64,000 nt of DNA from Phycisphaerales bacterium (GTDB taxonomy: Bacteria; Planctomycetota; Phycisphaerae; Phycisphaerales; UBA1924): NCBI GenBank assembly GCA_013360675.1, contig JABWBB010000005.1, positions 1-64,000 of the forward strand, read 5' to 3'. Below the pieces are notes generated by a model. It saw nothing but the letters and a program-made list of their open reading frames with translations, did no database searches and was not told where the DNA came from. Both the position numbers and the translations under genes were made by a program. Shown here in pieces: positions 27,035 through 36,479 of the stretch; the stretch's first letter is position 1, and every line of letters starts with the position of its first letter.

Positions 27035-28450
27035 ATGATCGATCTCAAGAGCCTGCGCGAGAACCCGCAACGATACAAGGACGGCTGCCTGAAAAAGGGC
27101 TTTACCGCCATCGATCTCGACCGGATCCTCCGCCTCGACGAACAACGCCGAAAGGCTCTCACCGAGATGGAATCGCTTCGCGCCGAACAGAAGCGCATCG
27201 AGAAGGACCTGGGCCCCCAGATCGGCAAGCTCCAGGGGGCCATCAAGAAGGCCGCCGGCGACGACGAGCGGGCCACCCTCACCGCCGAGCTCGACGCGAT
27301 GAAGGCGCGGCCTGCCGCCCTCAAGGCCCAGGTCACCTCATTCGAGCAGGTGCTGCAGGAGATCGACCCGCAACTGCACGCGCTGCTCCTCGAGGTGCCC
27401 CTCCCCCCCGACGCCGACGTCCCCGTGGGCGCCAGCGCCGACGACAACGTCGAGATCCGACGCTGGAACCCCCCCGGCTTCGATCCCGCCAAATCCTTCG
27501 AGGCCCAGCGCGGCTTCCGTCCCAAGTCTCACATCGAGATCGTCCGCGACCTTGGCCTGGCCGACTTTGAGCGCGGCGTCAAGATCGGCGGCACGCGCCA
27601 CTACGTCCTCACCGGCGACGGCATGCGCCTGCACCAGGCCGTCCTGCGCTACGCCTTCGACACCATGGCCAACGCCCACGGGTTCACCCCCGTGAGCGTG
27701 CCGGTGATCGTGCGTGAGGAGATGATGGTCGGCACGGGCTTTTTCCCCGCCGGGCGCGAGCAGGCATACCACATCGAGGAATCCAAGCGCGGCGGGGGGC
27801 ACGACATGTTCCTCACCGGCACGGGCGAGGTGGGCCTCATGGGTCTTTACCAGGGCGAGATCATCGACGAATCGCGCCTGCCCCTGAAACTCGTCACGCT
27901 GAGCACGTGCTTCCGGCGCGAGGCCGGCGCCGCGGGCAAGGACACCGCCGGGCTCTACCGCATTCATCAGTTCGACAAGGTGGAGCAGGTGGTGATCTGC
28001 CGCGCCGACGAGCAGGAGAGCCGGCGCTGGCACAAGGACATGATCGGCTTTGTCGAGTCGATCCTGAGGAGCCTGGAGATCCCCCACCGCCTGCTCCAGT
28101 GCTGCACGGGCGACCTGGGCCCCAAGAACGCCGACATGATCGACATCGAGAGCTGGATGCCCGGGCGGGGCGAGGTAGACGCCTCGGGCGCGCCGTCGGG
28201 GGCCTATGGGGAGACGCACTCGGCCAGCCGCCTCTACGACTACCAGTGCCGCCGCCTGAACATGCGCTACCGCGCCGGGGGCGACTCGGGCAAGGGCGAG
28301 ACGCACGTATGCCACTCGCTCAACAACACTGTGATCGCCTCGCCGCGGGTGCTCATCCCGCTGCTGGAAAACCACCAGACCCGCGACGGGAGGGTGCGCA
28401 TCCCCGAGGTGCTGCGCCCCGCCATGAACGGGCAGGAGTTCATCGGCTAG
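27035..28450 (+). CDS. serS: Seryl-tRNA synthetase
   Basis: A 471-residue class II synthetase charging tRNA-Ser. An N-terminal coiled-coil arm (about 30-115) precedes the catalytic core with motif 2 (STCFRREAGAAGKDTAGLYR) and motif 3 (TVIASPRVLIPLLENHQT). The ATG at 27035 gives the standard MIDLKSLRENPQRYK start. It is divergent from the FHA-ATPase gene with a gap of 75 bases. Confidence 0.96.
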   Translation: MIDLKSLRENPQRYKDGCLKKGFTAIDLDRILRLDEQRRKALTEMESLRAEQKRIEKDLGPQIGKLQGAIKKAAGDDERATLTAELDAMKARPAALKAQVTSFEQVLQEIDPQLHALLLEVPLPPDADVPVGASADDNVEIRRWNPPGFDPAKSFEAQRGFRPKSHIEIVRDLGLADFERGVKIGGTRHYVLTGDGMRLHQAVLRYAFDTMANAHGFTPVSVPVIVREEMMVGTGFFPAGREQAYHIEESKRGGGHDMFLTGTGEVGLMGLYQGEIIDESRLPLKLVTLSTCFRREAGAAGKDTAGLYRIHQFDKVEQVVICRADEQESRRWHKDMIGFVESILRSLEIPHRLLQCCTGDLGPKNADMIDIESWMPGRGEVDASGAPSGAYGETHSASRLYDYQCRRLNMRYRAGGDSGKGETHVCHSLNNTVIASPRVLIPLLENHQTRDGRVRIPEVLRPAMNGQEFIG

Positions 28451-28467
28451 GTTTCAGCAGGTGAGTT

Positions 28468-31137
28468 TCAGCGGGCAAATCGCCGCACGACCAGCAGTTT
28501 GAAGGCCTCGACCAGCGCGAAGAATACCAGCGCCATCGAGCCCAGCACCGCCCAGGTCTCAAGGCTCACCGGGTGCGCCCCCAGCACGCGCTGGCCCAGC
28601 GGCGTGTACATCGCCCCCACGTGCAGCAGCAGCGCCCCCGCCGCCCCCGCCAGCAAGAGCGGGCTGCGCAGCGGGTTCATGCCCAGAGCCCCGCGCAGTT
28701 CCGAGCGGCACGTGCCCAGATAGACATTCTCGAACAGGACCATCAGCAGCAGGATGATGTTGCGGGCCTCGGCCTCGGGTGTTCCACGAGAGAGCAGCCA
28801 CCCATAGGCGCCGATGACCATCGATCCCATCAGCACCGACGAAAACGCGAGGTTCATCAGCATCGGGCGGTTGAAGAGCGATTCGCTCGTCGGGCGGGGC
28901 CTGCGCGTCAGTTCATCCCCCTCGCCCGGCTCGAAGACCAGCCCCACGTGCTGCACCCCGTTGGTCACCAGGTTCAGCCACAGCAACTGCGCCGGGAGCA
29001 GGGGCATGGGCAGGCCGGCCAGCACGGCGGCGCCGGCAGCGATCACCTCTGCCGCCCCCGTCGTCACCAGCAGCAGCACGACCTTGCGGATGTTCGCATA
29101 GGCGACGCGTCCGGCCTCGATCCCCGACACGATGCTGGCGAAGTTGTCATCGCTGAGGACCAGGTCGGCGGCCTCGCGGGCCACGTCGGTCCCCCCCTTG
29201 CCCATCGCCACGCCGATGTTCGCCGCTCGCAGCGCGGGGGCATCATTCACCCCGTCGCCCGTGACGGCGACAAAGTGCCCCGCCCGCTGAGCCGCCCGCA
29301 CGATGTCGAGTTTCTGGTGCGGCGCGACGCGCGCAAACACCCGTGCCCGCTCGATCGTCTCGCGCGAGCCCTGGGGCGTCAGGGCCGCCAGTTCCACGCC
29401 CGTCACCACTTCGCCCGGGTCGTGGGCCAGGCCCAGTTCCCGTGCGATGGCCAGCGCGGTCACCGGGTGGTCGCCCGTGACCATCGCCACACGCACACCC
29501 GCCGAGCGGCACGCCGCCACAGCCTCCTTCGCCCCCGGACGCAGCGGATCGATCATCGCGACCAGGCCCAGGAACACAAGCCCGCGCGGCTCGACGGGCT
29601 GCACGTCGCGCGATGCCCCGCCCCCCACCCCCAGCACCCGGTACCCCGCCGCCGCCAGCGCGTGAGCCCGTTCGCTCACGTGCTGCGCATCCTCCGCCGA
29701 AAGTTCGCACATCTCGAGCACCCGCTCGGGTGCCCCCTTCACATACACACGGGCCTGCTCGGCGTCGCGATGAAAGGTGGCCGCGAAACGACGCTCGGGC
29801 TCGAAGGCGATCTGCGCGACCTGCGGCAGTCTCGCCCGTGCCTCCTCGCGCGCCACCCCCACCTTGCGCGCAAACGAGAGCAGCGCCACGTCGGTCGGAT
29901 CGCCCCGCCAGGTCCACGCCCCGTCGCGGCTACGCAGTTCGCCCTCGTTGCAGAGCGCCACGCCCAGCGCCAGTTCACGCAATGCGGCGTCGTCGGTGCT
30001 GACCCCATCGGGCCCGGTCACACACCCTTCGGGCACGAACCCGCTACCCGACACCTCGAACTCGCGGGCATCGGCGAGCACGACCTTGCGCAGCGTCAGT
30101 TCATTGCAGGTCAGCGTGCCCGTCTTGTCGCTGGCGATCAGCGTGCAACTGCCCAGCCCCTCGACCGCGCCCAGCCGCCGGATGATGACGTTGCGCTGGG
30201 CCATGCGCCGCGCCCCCACCGAGAGCGCAACGGTGATCGCCACGGGCATGCCCTCGGGGATCGCCGCCACCGCCAGCGCGACGGCGAAGACCAGCACCTC
30301 GCCCGGGTGCTGCCCGTGCACCAGGATGGCGACCGCCCCCACCGCGACCGTGACCAGCACCACCGCCGCCCCGATCAGGCGCGACAGCCGCTCGAGGCGG
30401 ATGATGAGCGGGGGCTGGCCCGAAGGCCCGCTCATGACGTCGAGGGCCAGGCGTCCGACCTGGGTCGTTCCACCCGTGCCGATGACCACGCCCTCGCCCC
30501 GCCCGCGTGCGACCATCGAGCCGGCGTAGGCCATGTTCTTCCGGTCCTGCGCGGGGACGCCCTTCCCCCCCGTCCACGCGTGCGACTTGATCACGGGGGC
30601 CGACTCGCCCGTGAGCAGCGATTCATCGATCTCGAGCGCGTCGGTGCTGGTCAGGCGCACGTCCGCGGGGACGCGGTTGCCCGATTCGAGCCAGACCAGG
30701 TCGCCCGCGACGATTTCCTCGGCGTCGAGTTCCGTCAGTTCGGCGTCGCGCACCACGTGCGCCCGCGAACGCAGCAGCGACTGCAACGCGCGGGCGCTGC
30801 GCTCGGCCCCGTATTCCTGGTAGCCGCCGATGAGCGTGTTGAGCACCACCACCACGCCGATCATCGCCGCGTCGGTCAGGTGCCCGATCGCGATCGAGAG
30901 AGCCCCCGCAACAATGAGCACATACACCACGGGATTGCGGAGTTGACGCAGGAGCAGCGCCGCGAGGGTTGGTGGCGGGCGCGAAGGGATGCGATTATGT
31001 CCGTCGCGTTCGAGCCGCTCGCGGGCCTGGTCGCTGCTCAGCCCGCGCGCACCAGTCCCGACCTGCCGAAGAACATCGCCCGCGTCCATCGCGTGCCACG
31101 CCGGCGCCGTGTCATGGTGTTCGTGCCCTCCGCGCAT
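28468..31137 (-). CDS. P-type cation-transporting ATPase
   Basis: An 889-residue P2-like ATPase. An N-terminal cation_ATPase_N region, TGES at 177-180, PEGMP at 294-298 in membrane helix 4, the phosphorylated Asp337 in DKTGTLT and TGDGVNDAPAL are all present. Around eight to ten membrane helices are visible. In helix 6 the SERCA motif LVTDG reads LVTNG, and in helix 5 the Asn of SSNVGE is replaced (TTGAAE), while the helix 4 Glu is kept. The transported ion is therefore uncertain. It converges with serS. Confidence 0.88.
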   Translation of the reverse strand: MRGGHEHHDTAPAWHAMDAGDVLRQVGTGARGLSSDQARERLERDGHNRIPSRPPPTLAALLLRQLRNPVVYVLIVAGALSIAIGHLTDAAMIGVVVVLNTLIGGYQEYGAERSARALQSLLRSRAHVVRDAELTELDAEEIVAGDLVWLESGNRVPADVRLTSTDALEIDESLLTGESAPVIKSHAWTGGKGVPAQDRKNMAYAGSMVARGRGEGVVIGTGGTTQVGRLALDVMSGPSGQPPLIIRLERLSRLIGAAVVLVTVAVGAVAILVHGQHPGEVLVFAVALAVAAIPEGMPVAITVALSVGARRMAQRNVIIRRLGAVEGLGSCTLIASDKTGTLTCNELTLRKVVLADAREFEVSGSGFVPEGCVTGPDGVSTDDAALRELALGVALCNEGELRSRDGAWTWRGDPTDVALLSFARKVGVAREEARARLPQVAQIAFEPERRFAATFHRDAEQARVYVKGAPERVLEMCELSAEDAQHVSERAHALAAAGYRVLGVGGGASRDVQPVEPRGLVFLGLVAMIDPLRPGAKEAVAACRSAGVRVAMVTGDHPVTALAIARELGLAHDPGEVVTGVELAALTPQGSRETIERARVFARVAPHQKLDIVRAAQRAGHFVAVTGDGVNDAPALRAANIGVAMGKGGTDVAREAADLVLSDDNFASIVSGIEAGRVAYANIRKVVLLLVTTGAAEVIAAGAAVLAGLPMPLLPAQLLWLNLVTNGVQHVGLVFEPGEGDELTRRPRPTSESLFNRPMLMNLAFSSVLMGSMVIGAYGWLLSRGTPEAEARNIILLLMVLFENVYLGTCRSELRGALGMNPLRSPLLLAGAAGALLLHVGAMYTPLGQRVLGAHPVSLETWAVLGSMALVFFALVEAFKLLVVRRFAR

Positions 31138-31163
31138 GCGGAGAGTTTAGTACCTGCACGTCC

Positions 31164-32279
31164 TTATTTGGGAGCGTTCGGGTTTGCCGGGGTCTCTGTC
31201 GGCGGGGTGCTCGGCGCGTTGGGATCGATCTGACCCGTGGGAGGCGGCGCGTCGACCGTCGGGACGTTGTTGTACGGCACGGGTGCCGGGTCGAGATCCG
31301 GCGGCTGCTCGCCCTTCAGAAACGACGCGATCGCCGCGTCGAACTCGGCGGGGCGGTCTTCGAACGCGAAGTGTCGAGTCTGGCGATAGATCACGACCTT
31401 GCCCGACGGGATCATCGCCGCGTGAGCGCGGGCGAGGGCTTCCTGCCGCTCGCGGAAGGTCAATGCCGCATCACCCAGGCCCGTCGATTCCAGCAGCATC
31501 ACCGGCATGGAAAGCCCGGGCAGCTGGGGTCGCAGATCTCTGGCCGCGAAATCGACGACATACCCGTCCTCGGCCTCGCGCCCGGTGCGCATGGCCATCG
31601 CCGCGATCTCTTCCGAACGCTTCTCGTCGATGCACACCTGGGGCATGTTCAGCTTCTTGCGCCGCAGCCACTCCGCCTCGGGGATGCGCGCCATCCGCGG
31701 GAGCATCTCCTTCTTGATGAACTCCATACGCTCATCGGGCGTCGGGTTCTCGATCGTCGGCAGCGGCCAGAAGAACTGGGTGTTGAGCAGGATCACCTCG
31801 CCCACCAGATCCGCGTGCTCGGCGGCGAGGATGCACACAGGCCTTCCGCCCAGCCCCAGCCCCACCACGATCGGCTTCTGCAGCCCCTTCTCCTGGATGT
31901 ACTGCGCGATCGCCAGCGCCGCGTTGTTCTCCCACGCGCCAAACTCTCCCTCGGGCTTCGGCGCCGGCTGCGCCGTGCCTCCATAGCCGGGCGGCGTGAT
32001 CGCGTGCATCGTGTAGTGCGCTTTATTCCGCTCCATGAACGGGAGGAAAATCTCTCCCGGATAGCGCACATCCGGCACCAGGACCATCGCCCGCGCGCCG
32101 GTGCCCACCACTTCCGCCTTGGCCACCGGCGTGAACGGATACGGCGCCCTTTCCGCGGGCTCAGCCTTGGGCTGCGTCGCCGCGTGCTCGGCCTGCGGGT
32201 CATGCGCGGGCGGCTGGGCCTCTTGCGCCAAGCACGGGGTCCAAGCCATCACCAGGCACGTCAGAAGCATCTTCAGCAT
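31164..32279 (-). CDS. Secreted alpha/beta-hydrolase-like protein lacking the usual nucleophile
   Basis: A 371-residue exported protein: signal peptide ending PCLAQ near residue 19, a Pro/Ala/Glu-rich linker, an alpha/beta-hydrolase core and a Pro-rich tail. The nucleophile elbow reads VGLGLGGRP where active enzymes have G-x-S-x-G, so the catalytic Ser is Gly. A late His (RQTRHFAFEDRP) is kept. It may be non-catalytic or use other residues. Confidence 0.65.
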   Translation of the reverse strand: MLKMLLTCLVMAWTPCLAQEAQPPAHDPQAEHAATQPKAEPAERAPYPFTPVAKAEVVGTGARAMVLVPDVRYPGEIFLPFMERNKAHYTMHAITPPGYGGTAQPAPKPEGEFGAWENNAALAIAQYIQEKGLQKPIVVGLGLGGRPVCILAAEHADLVGEVILLNTQFFWPLPTIENPTPDERMEFIKKEMLPRMARIPEAEWLRRKKLNMPQVCIDEKRSEEIAAMAMRTGREAEDGYVVDFAARDLRPQLPGLSMPVMLLESTGLGDAALTFRERQEALARAHAAMIPSGKVVIYRQTRHFAFEDRPAEFDAAIASFLKGEQPPDLDPAPVPYNNVPTVDAPPPTGQIDPNAPSTPPTETPANPNAPK

Positions 32280-32381
32280 CGGGTTCCTCCATGCAAACCG
32301 CCCTCACCGGGCGAGGGGTCATTCATCGTACGACGCGGCCGCGCTCGTGATTGTGCCGTCGATTCTCAGGTCCGATCCGGG

Positions 32382-33599
32382 TTATTGCCGTGGTAGGACC
32401 GGCCCATCCTCATTCAGCCGTGACAGGGCATGATCCAGATCGACGCTCGCGCCCCGTACCTCCAGCCGCTCGCCCCCGGCGCTCATCGCCCTCAGCGTGC
32501 GCACCAGGCGTGCGATATCTCCGCGCAGGGGGGCGGTGAAACGCAGGGGTTCCTGGCGCACGGGGTGGGTGAACCCCAGCACCGCCGCGTGCAGCGCCTG
32601 GCGATCGATCAGCGTCGCGCCGGCCTCATCGACGAAGGGCTTGCCGCCGTACATCTCATCCCCCACGATGGGCCACCCGTGATACGACAGGTGAACGCGG
32701 ATCTGGTGGGTCCGGCCCGTGCGCAGTTCCAGTTCCACCAGCGTGTAGTCGCCCCGGGGGGTCGCGTAGCGCTCGCGCACGCGCACCACCGTGGTCGAGG
32801 GCTTGCCCAGTTCATCGTGCCGCACGACGTATTTTTCGCGGTAGCCCTTCTCGCGCGAGGGGTGCGGCCCGATGGGCAGTTCGATCAGTTCGCTCGCCGG
32901 CTCTACCCGCCCCTGCACCACCGCGAGGTAGCGTTTATCCACCTGGCGGTGCTCGAACTGGTGCCCGAGTTTCCAGTGCGTCTCTTCCTGCTTGGCAAAG
33001 ACGATGCACCCCGAGGTGTGCCGGTCGAGCCGGTGCACGACGCCGGGGCGTGCCTCGTCCCTGCCCACCTGCGACAGCCCCCCGCCCGAGCGGTGCATGA
33101 AGTGGAAGGCCAGCGCGCTCAGCATCGTCCCCTTAAGGTGGCTCCGCGCCGGGTGCACGATGATGTCCGGCTGCTTGTTGAGCACGATCAGGTGCTCGTC
33201 CTCGTACATCACGTCCAGCGGGATGTCCTCGGGCACGATGTTCTTCGCGGGCGGCTCGGGTACCACCACCTCGATCACGTCCCCCGCGCGCACCTGCGTC
33301 GACGCCTTGGGCAGTCGCTCGTTCACCAGCACCCCGCCCTCGTCGATCAGGCGCTGCAACTGGTTGCGGCTGAGAAACCCGATCCGATCCGTCAGGTACT
33401 TGTCCAGCCGCTTCTGGATGTCCTTCTTGATCGTGAAGACCACGCGACGCATCGCCGCGTCGTCTTCGATCCCGCGCTCGGCGGCCTCTTCGCAGGCCCG
33501 GCGCAGCGCCTCCGCATCGACCTTGCCCCCCGGGAGGATCAACCCTCCCGAGACCGCCAGATCGCTCTCGTCGGCGTGATGGTCCCGGTCAGCAGGCAC
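32382..33599 (-). CDS. rluD: RluA/RluD-family pseudouridine synthase
   Basis: A 405-residue RNA-modifying enzyme. An S4 domain (RLDKYLTDRIGFLSRNQLQR and onward) precedes the catalytic domain with VVHRLDRHTSGCIVF, whose Asp attacks uridine, and TGRTHQIRVHLSYHGWPIVGD. It most resembles RluD, which modifies 23S rRNA, but the exact target is not proven. The first 50 residues are not part of the fold; translation begins at a GTG, and an internal ATG at 33455 is possible. Confidence 0.85.
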   Translation of the reverse strand: MPADRDHHADESDLAVSGGLILPGGKVDAEALRRACEEAAERGIEDDAAMRRVVFTIKKDIQKRLDKYLTDRIGFLSRNQLQRLIDEGGVLVNERLPKASTQVRAGDVIEVVVPEPPAKNIVPEDIPLDVMYEDEHLIVLNKQPDIIVHPARSHLKGTMLSALAFHFMHRSGGGLSQVGRDEARPGVVHRLDRHTSGCIVFAKQEETHWKLGHQFEHRQVDKRYLAVVQGRVEPASELIELPIGPHPSREKGYREKYVVRHDELGKPSTTVVRVRERYATPRGDYTLVELELRTGRTHQIRVHLSYHGWPIVGDEMYGGKPFVDEAGATLIDRQALHAAVLGFTHPVRQEPLRFTAPLRGDIARLVRTLRAMSAGGERLEVRGASVDLDHALSRLNEDGPVLPRQ

Positions 33600-33695
33600 G
33601 TGCCAATCCTACGAATCGCGCCGGCCACCACGCGCTCACACTTGCCAAGCGCGCAGCAACACACGCATCACACACCCACGCGGTTTCGCACAGGT

Positions 33696-34616
33696 TCACT
33701 TGGGCTCGGCCGGTGCAGGCTCGGCGGGCGCAGGCTCAGCGGGCGCGGGCTCAGCGGGTGCGGGCGACTCGGGCACCGGCTGAGGTTCAGCGGTGGGTGT
33801 CATCCCTGGAGTAGGACTCGGCGTTGCGCCTGGCATGCCCGGAGGCGGGCCTTCCATCCGCTCGAGCTTCACCCCCGGGGGCAGACCCAGCGATTCGGGC
33901 GTGACCACCGGTTCGGGTTGGGGGAGCGGGGGCATCTCCGCCTCGGCGATCAGCATGGGCAAATGCTTGAGATCGTCCAAGTGGGCCAGACGCCACTGCA
34001 CCAGGCGGGCCTGATCGGTGAAGACCGTCCCCTCGGTGAGCTTCGCGATCTCCTCGTACTTAGCCTTGGCCACGTCCCACTGCTCGCGCGATTCGGCCAC
34101 CGCGGCCAGCCCGTGCAACGCCCCGATCGACAGCATCAGACGCGTGCGATCGGTCACGCTCGCCTCGTAGGCCCGCTGATAGAACGACGCGGCACGATCG
34201 AGCGCAGTCGCCCGAGCCTGCTCATCCATGACATCGTCGGGGTTCTCGATGACGCCCCCGGGCTGCACCGTGGTGCCCGGCTTCACGCCCGCGACCACCG
34301 AACGCAGATACACGTCCGCCGCCTCCAGGTAAGCCAGCGGGGCCACGCTCTGCACATCATGGAACTGTTCGGCGACGGCGGCCAGAGCCTCGGGGCTTCC
34401 GCCGCTCCGCGCCAGCTCGAGCTCGGCAAAGGCCTGAGCCACATTCTCGGCCACACGCTGGTGGTACCAGCGATACCCGGCCATCGAGCCCGCGCCCAAG
34501 GCGGCGACCATTAGGATCGTCGAACCCCACTTCTTCAGGAACTCGACGAACTCGACGTTGACCCTCGATTCCTCAAGGCCCGCCCGCTCGCGAATCTGCC
34601 TTTGCCTGTCGTCCAT
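33696..34616 (-). CDS. Membrane-anchored TPR-like protein with repetitive tail
   Basis: A 306-residue protein with an N-terminal cytoplasmic stretch, one membrane helix (TILMVAALGAGSMAGYRWY, about 32-50) and a helical TPR-like region, the layout of YfgM/BamD-like TPR proteins. The Pro-rich C-terminus holds PAEPA repeats encoded by four 15-bp tandem units. Function unknown; a periplasmic protein-interaction role is inference. Confidence 0.7.
   Translation of the reverse strand: MDDRQRQIRERAGLEESRVNVEFVEFLKKWGSTILMVAALGAGSMAGYRWYHQRVAENVAQAFAELELARSGGSPEALAAVAEQFHDVQSVAPLAYLEAADVYLRSVVAGVKPGTTVQPGGVIENPDDVMDEQARATALDRAASFYQRAYEASVTDRTRLMLSIGALHGLAAVAESREQWDVAKAKYEEIAKLTEGTVFTDQARLVQWRLAHLDDLKHLPMLIAEAEMPPLPQPEPVVTPESLGLPPGVKLERMEGPPPGMPGATPSPTPGMTPTAEPQPVPESPAPAEPAPAEPAPAEPAPAEPK
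33703..33762. repeat. Four tandem 15-bp units in the TPR-like gene
   Basis: Four near-identical 15-base units (consensus ggctcggcgggcgca) encode repeated Ala-Glu-Pro-Ala-Pro. Copy number may vary by slippage. Confidence 0.8.
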
Positions 34617-34656
34617 GGCCCGCCTTCCGGTGAAATGGCTCGGATGAGCCCCAATG

Positions 34657-35625
34657 CTAGCCACGCCCCGCCTCCCAGAACCGCCACGCCACATCCGCCT
34701 CCAGCGCCGCCTTCGGGACCAGCCGCTCACGGATCAACGCCCGCAGGGCATCGAGTCCCTCGCCGCTCTTCGCGCACACGCCCAGATCGAACCCAAACGC
34801 CGCTTGCCCAAGATCGGTCCGCAACGCGATGGTCAGGGTTGCCCCGGGATCCACACCCGCCGGGAGCGCCACGGGCGGCGTGGTGGCGTCGCCCAGCCTC
34901 AACACCAGGTCCGCCCGTCGCAGCACCTCCGCCGCCATGGCGACCCCCTCATGCTCGGCATCGCCCGCGTGCGTGCGCACGCCGGGGGTATCGACGTACC
35001 GCGCGACCACGCCCCCGCCCGTGCCGCCCAGGTTGAACAGCACGCCGACATGATCAAGGGTCGTTCCCGGCTCGTCGGCGACGATCGAGACCCCACGCCC
35101 GGCCAGGGCATTGATCAGGGTTGATTTCCCGATGTTGGCCCCGCCCCAGGCAACCACGCAGGCGGGCTCGATCAGGCGGTGCAATACATGGTCAATCGCG
35201 GGGTCGATTGGCCAGCCTGCCGCGTGACGACGAGGCTGATCGAGCAGCAGATCAATCGCGGCGGGGCTGGCCGCCCGCGCAAGAGTTTCGAGCATCGCCG
35301 CTTCGATCGCGTGGCTGTTGTTCGGCGGGGCCGTCGCCGAAAGTGCGTGTTCGCGGATCCCTCTGGCGCGTAGTGCTTCGCACAAGGCCCGCACGACTCC
35401 CCGACCGCCGTGGGGCATGAGGGTGCACGCCGAATGGCTCCATCGCGCCACGACGCCTGTGTCGATCGTGCACAGGTCACGCAGGCGAACCTCGCCCACA
35501 CCCACGGGTTTGATCCCCGCCCGGGACAGAGCGGCGTCCACATCCCCCGTGATCTCGATCACGCCCACGGCTCCGGGCGTTCCGGCGGGGGTTACCTCTC
35601 GGAAGGTCGCGGTTGGGCTGTACAT
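34657..35625 (-). CDS. Degenerate TrmE/MnmE-like GTPase
   Basis: A 322-residue protein related to the tRNA-modification GTPase MnmE but about 130 residues shorter. The N-domain is recognisable (TPAGTPGAVGVIEITGD, LMPHGGRGVVRAL). The G domain has a P-loop GGANIGKSTLINAL, switch EPGTTLD and DTPGVR, and a G5-like SGEGLDALR, but the NKxD motif reads LRTD. The C-terminal CIGK signature of MnmE is missing. It is probably a divergent paralogue rather than true MnmE. The coaX stop lies 17 bases upstream of its start. Confidence 0.7.
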   Translation of the reverse strand: MYSPTATFREVTPAGTPGAVGVIEITGDVDAALSRAGIKPVGVGEVRLRDLCTIDTGVVARWSHSACTLMPHGGRGVVRALCEALRARGIREHALSATAPPNNSHAIEAAMLETLARAASPAAIDLLLDQPRRHAAGWPIDPAIDHVLHRLIEPACVVAWGGANIGKSTLINALAGRGVSIVADEPGTTLDHVGVLFNLGGTGGGVVARYVDTPGVRTHAGDAEHEGVAMAAEVLRRADLVLRLGDATTPPVALPAGVDPGATLTIALRTDLGQAAFGFDLGVCAKSGEGLDALRALIRERLVPKAALEADVAWRFWEAGRG

Positions 35626-35642
35626 CGCGGCGCTTCGGAGCC

Positions 35643-36437
35643 TTATTCGGGCTCGCCCTGCGACTCCTGCTCGGCTCCCTTCAAGCACGCCGCGGCGATC
35701 CCCGCCAACTGCAGATTCGGCACGATGCTCTCGATGATCTCATCACCCTCGAAGAGCGTGAGCGCATCGCCCCCGGTCGCGATGACCTGGGGGTACGCGC
35801 CATAGTGCTCGGCGTAGCGCTCGAGGGTGAGGCGCACGAGCCCCAGGACCGCCCCTCGAACGCCCAGCAGCATCGCCCCCCGAGTCTCCTTGCCGAAGGG
35901 CCCGGCGGGCGCGGGCGAGTCGCGCAGCACGATGCGCGGCAGGCTCGCCGTTCCATGGTGCATGGCGTCGAGCATCATCTGCAGGCCCGGCGCGATCACC
36001 CCGCCGTGGAAGGTGCCCTCGCCGTCGACGAAATCGACGGTGACGCAGGTGCCCGCGTCGACCACGACGCACGCCTGTCCCGCGATGCGATGGGCGGCCA
36101 TCGCGTTGAGTAGGCGGTCCTGTCCTACGGACGAGTCGTCGTCGAGCGCGTGCAGGATCGGGATGGGCAGGTCGGCCCCGAGGCGAAAGACCCGATCGCC
36201 AGAGTCCTCGCGCAGGGCCTTGGCGATCGCGCGGGCGGCGGGCTCGTTCACCGACGCCACCACGACCGGCAGCGGGCCCGTCGAGGCGACGATGTCGCCC
36301 ACGCCTTTCGCGACCGCGGCGGGATCATCGCTGGGGTGGCTGGAGGTCTCGCCCACCTCCATGCCCCGCACGTGGCCGATCATGGTCCGGGTGTTGCCGA
36401 CCGCCACGCCGATGAGTTGCGACGACTCGATGCTCAT
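35643..36437 (-). CDS. coaX: Type III pantothenate kinase
   Basis: A 264-residue CoaX-family enzyme for the first step of coenzyme A synthesis. Visible are ASVNEPAA, VVVDAGTCVTVDFVDGEG and HGGVIAPGLQMMLDAM, and the late ATGGDA. In the first motif the usual Asp (D-x-GNT) is Ala here (VAVGNTRT). Activity is therefore likely but not certain. It forms a unit with the TrmE-like gene. The ATG at 36437 gives a normal start. Confidence 0.82.
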   Translation of the reverse strand: MSIESSQLIGVAVGNTRTMIGHVRGMEVGETSSHPSDDPAAVAKGVGDIVASTGPLPVVVASVNEPAARAIAKALREDSGDRVFRLGADLPIPILHALDDDSSVGQDRLLNAMAAHRIAGQACVVVDAGTCVTVDFVDGEGTFHGGVIAPGLQMMLDAMHHGTASLPRIVLRDSPAPAGPFGKETRGAMLLGVRGAVLGLVRLTLERYAEHYGAYPQVIATGGDALTLFEGDEIIESIVPNLQLAGIAAACLKGAEQESQGEPE

Positions 36438-36479
36438 GGCGCAAGCGTAGTGCGCGAGCAACCCCGCTACACTGCGCGC

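Noticed and set aside
28573-31233. Long open frame on the plus strand across the P-type ATPase
   Set aside because: Antisense to a gene with clear motifs; no recognisable domain.
33703-33762. Possible frameshift or artefact in the TPR-like gene tail
   Set aside because: The 15-bp units keep the frame and the stop follows cleanly, so it is a tandem repeat and not an error.
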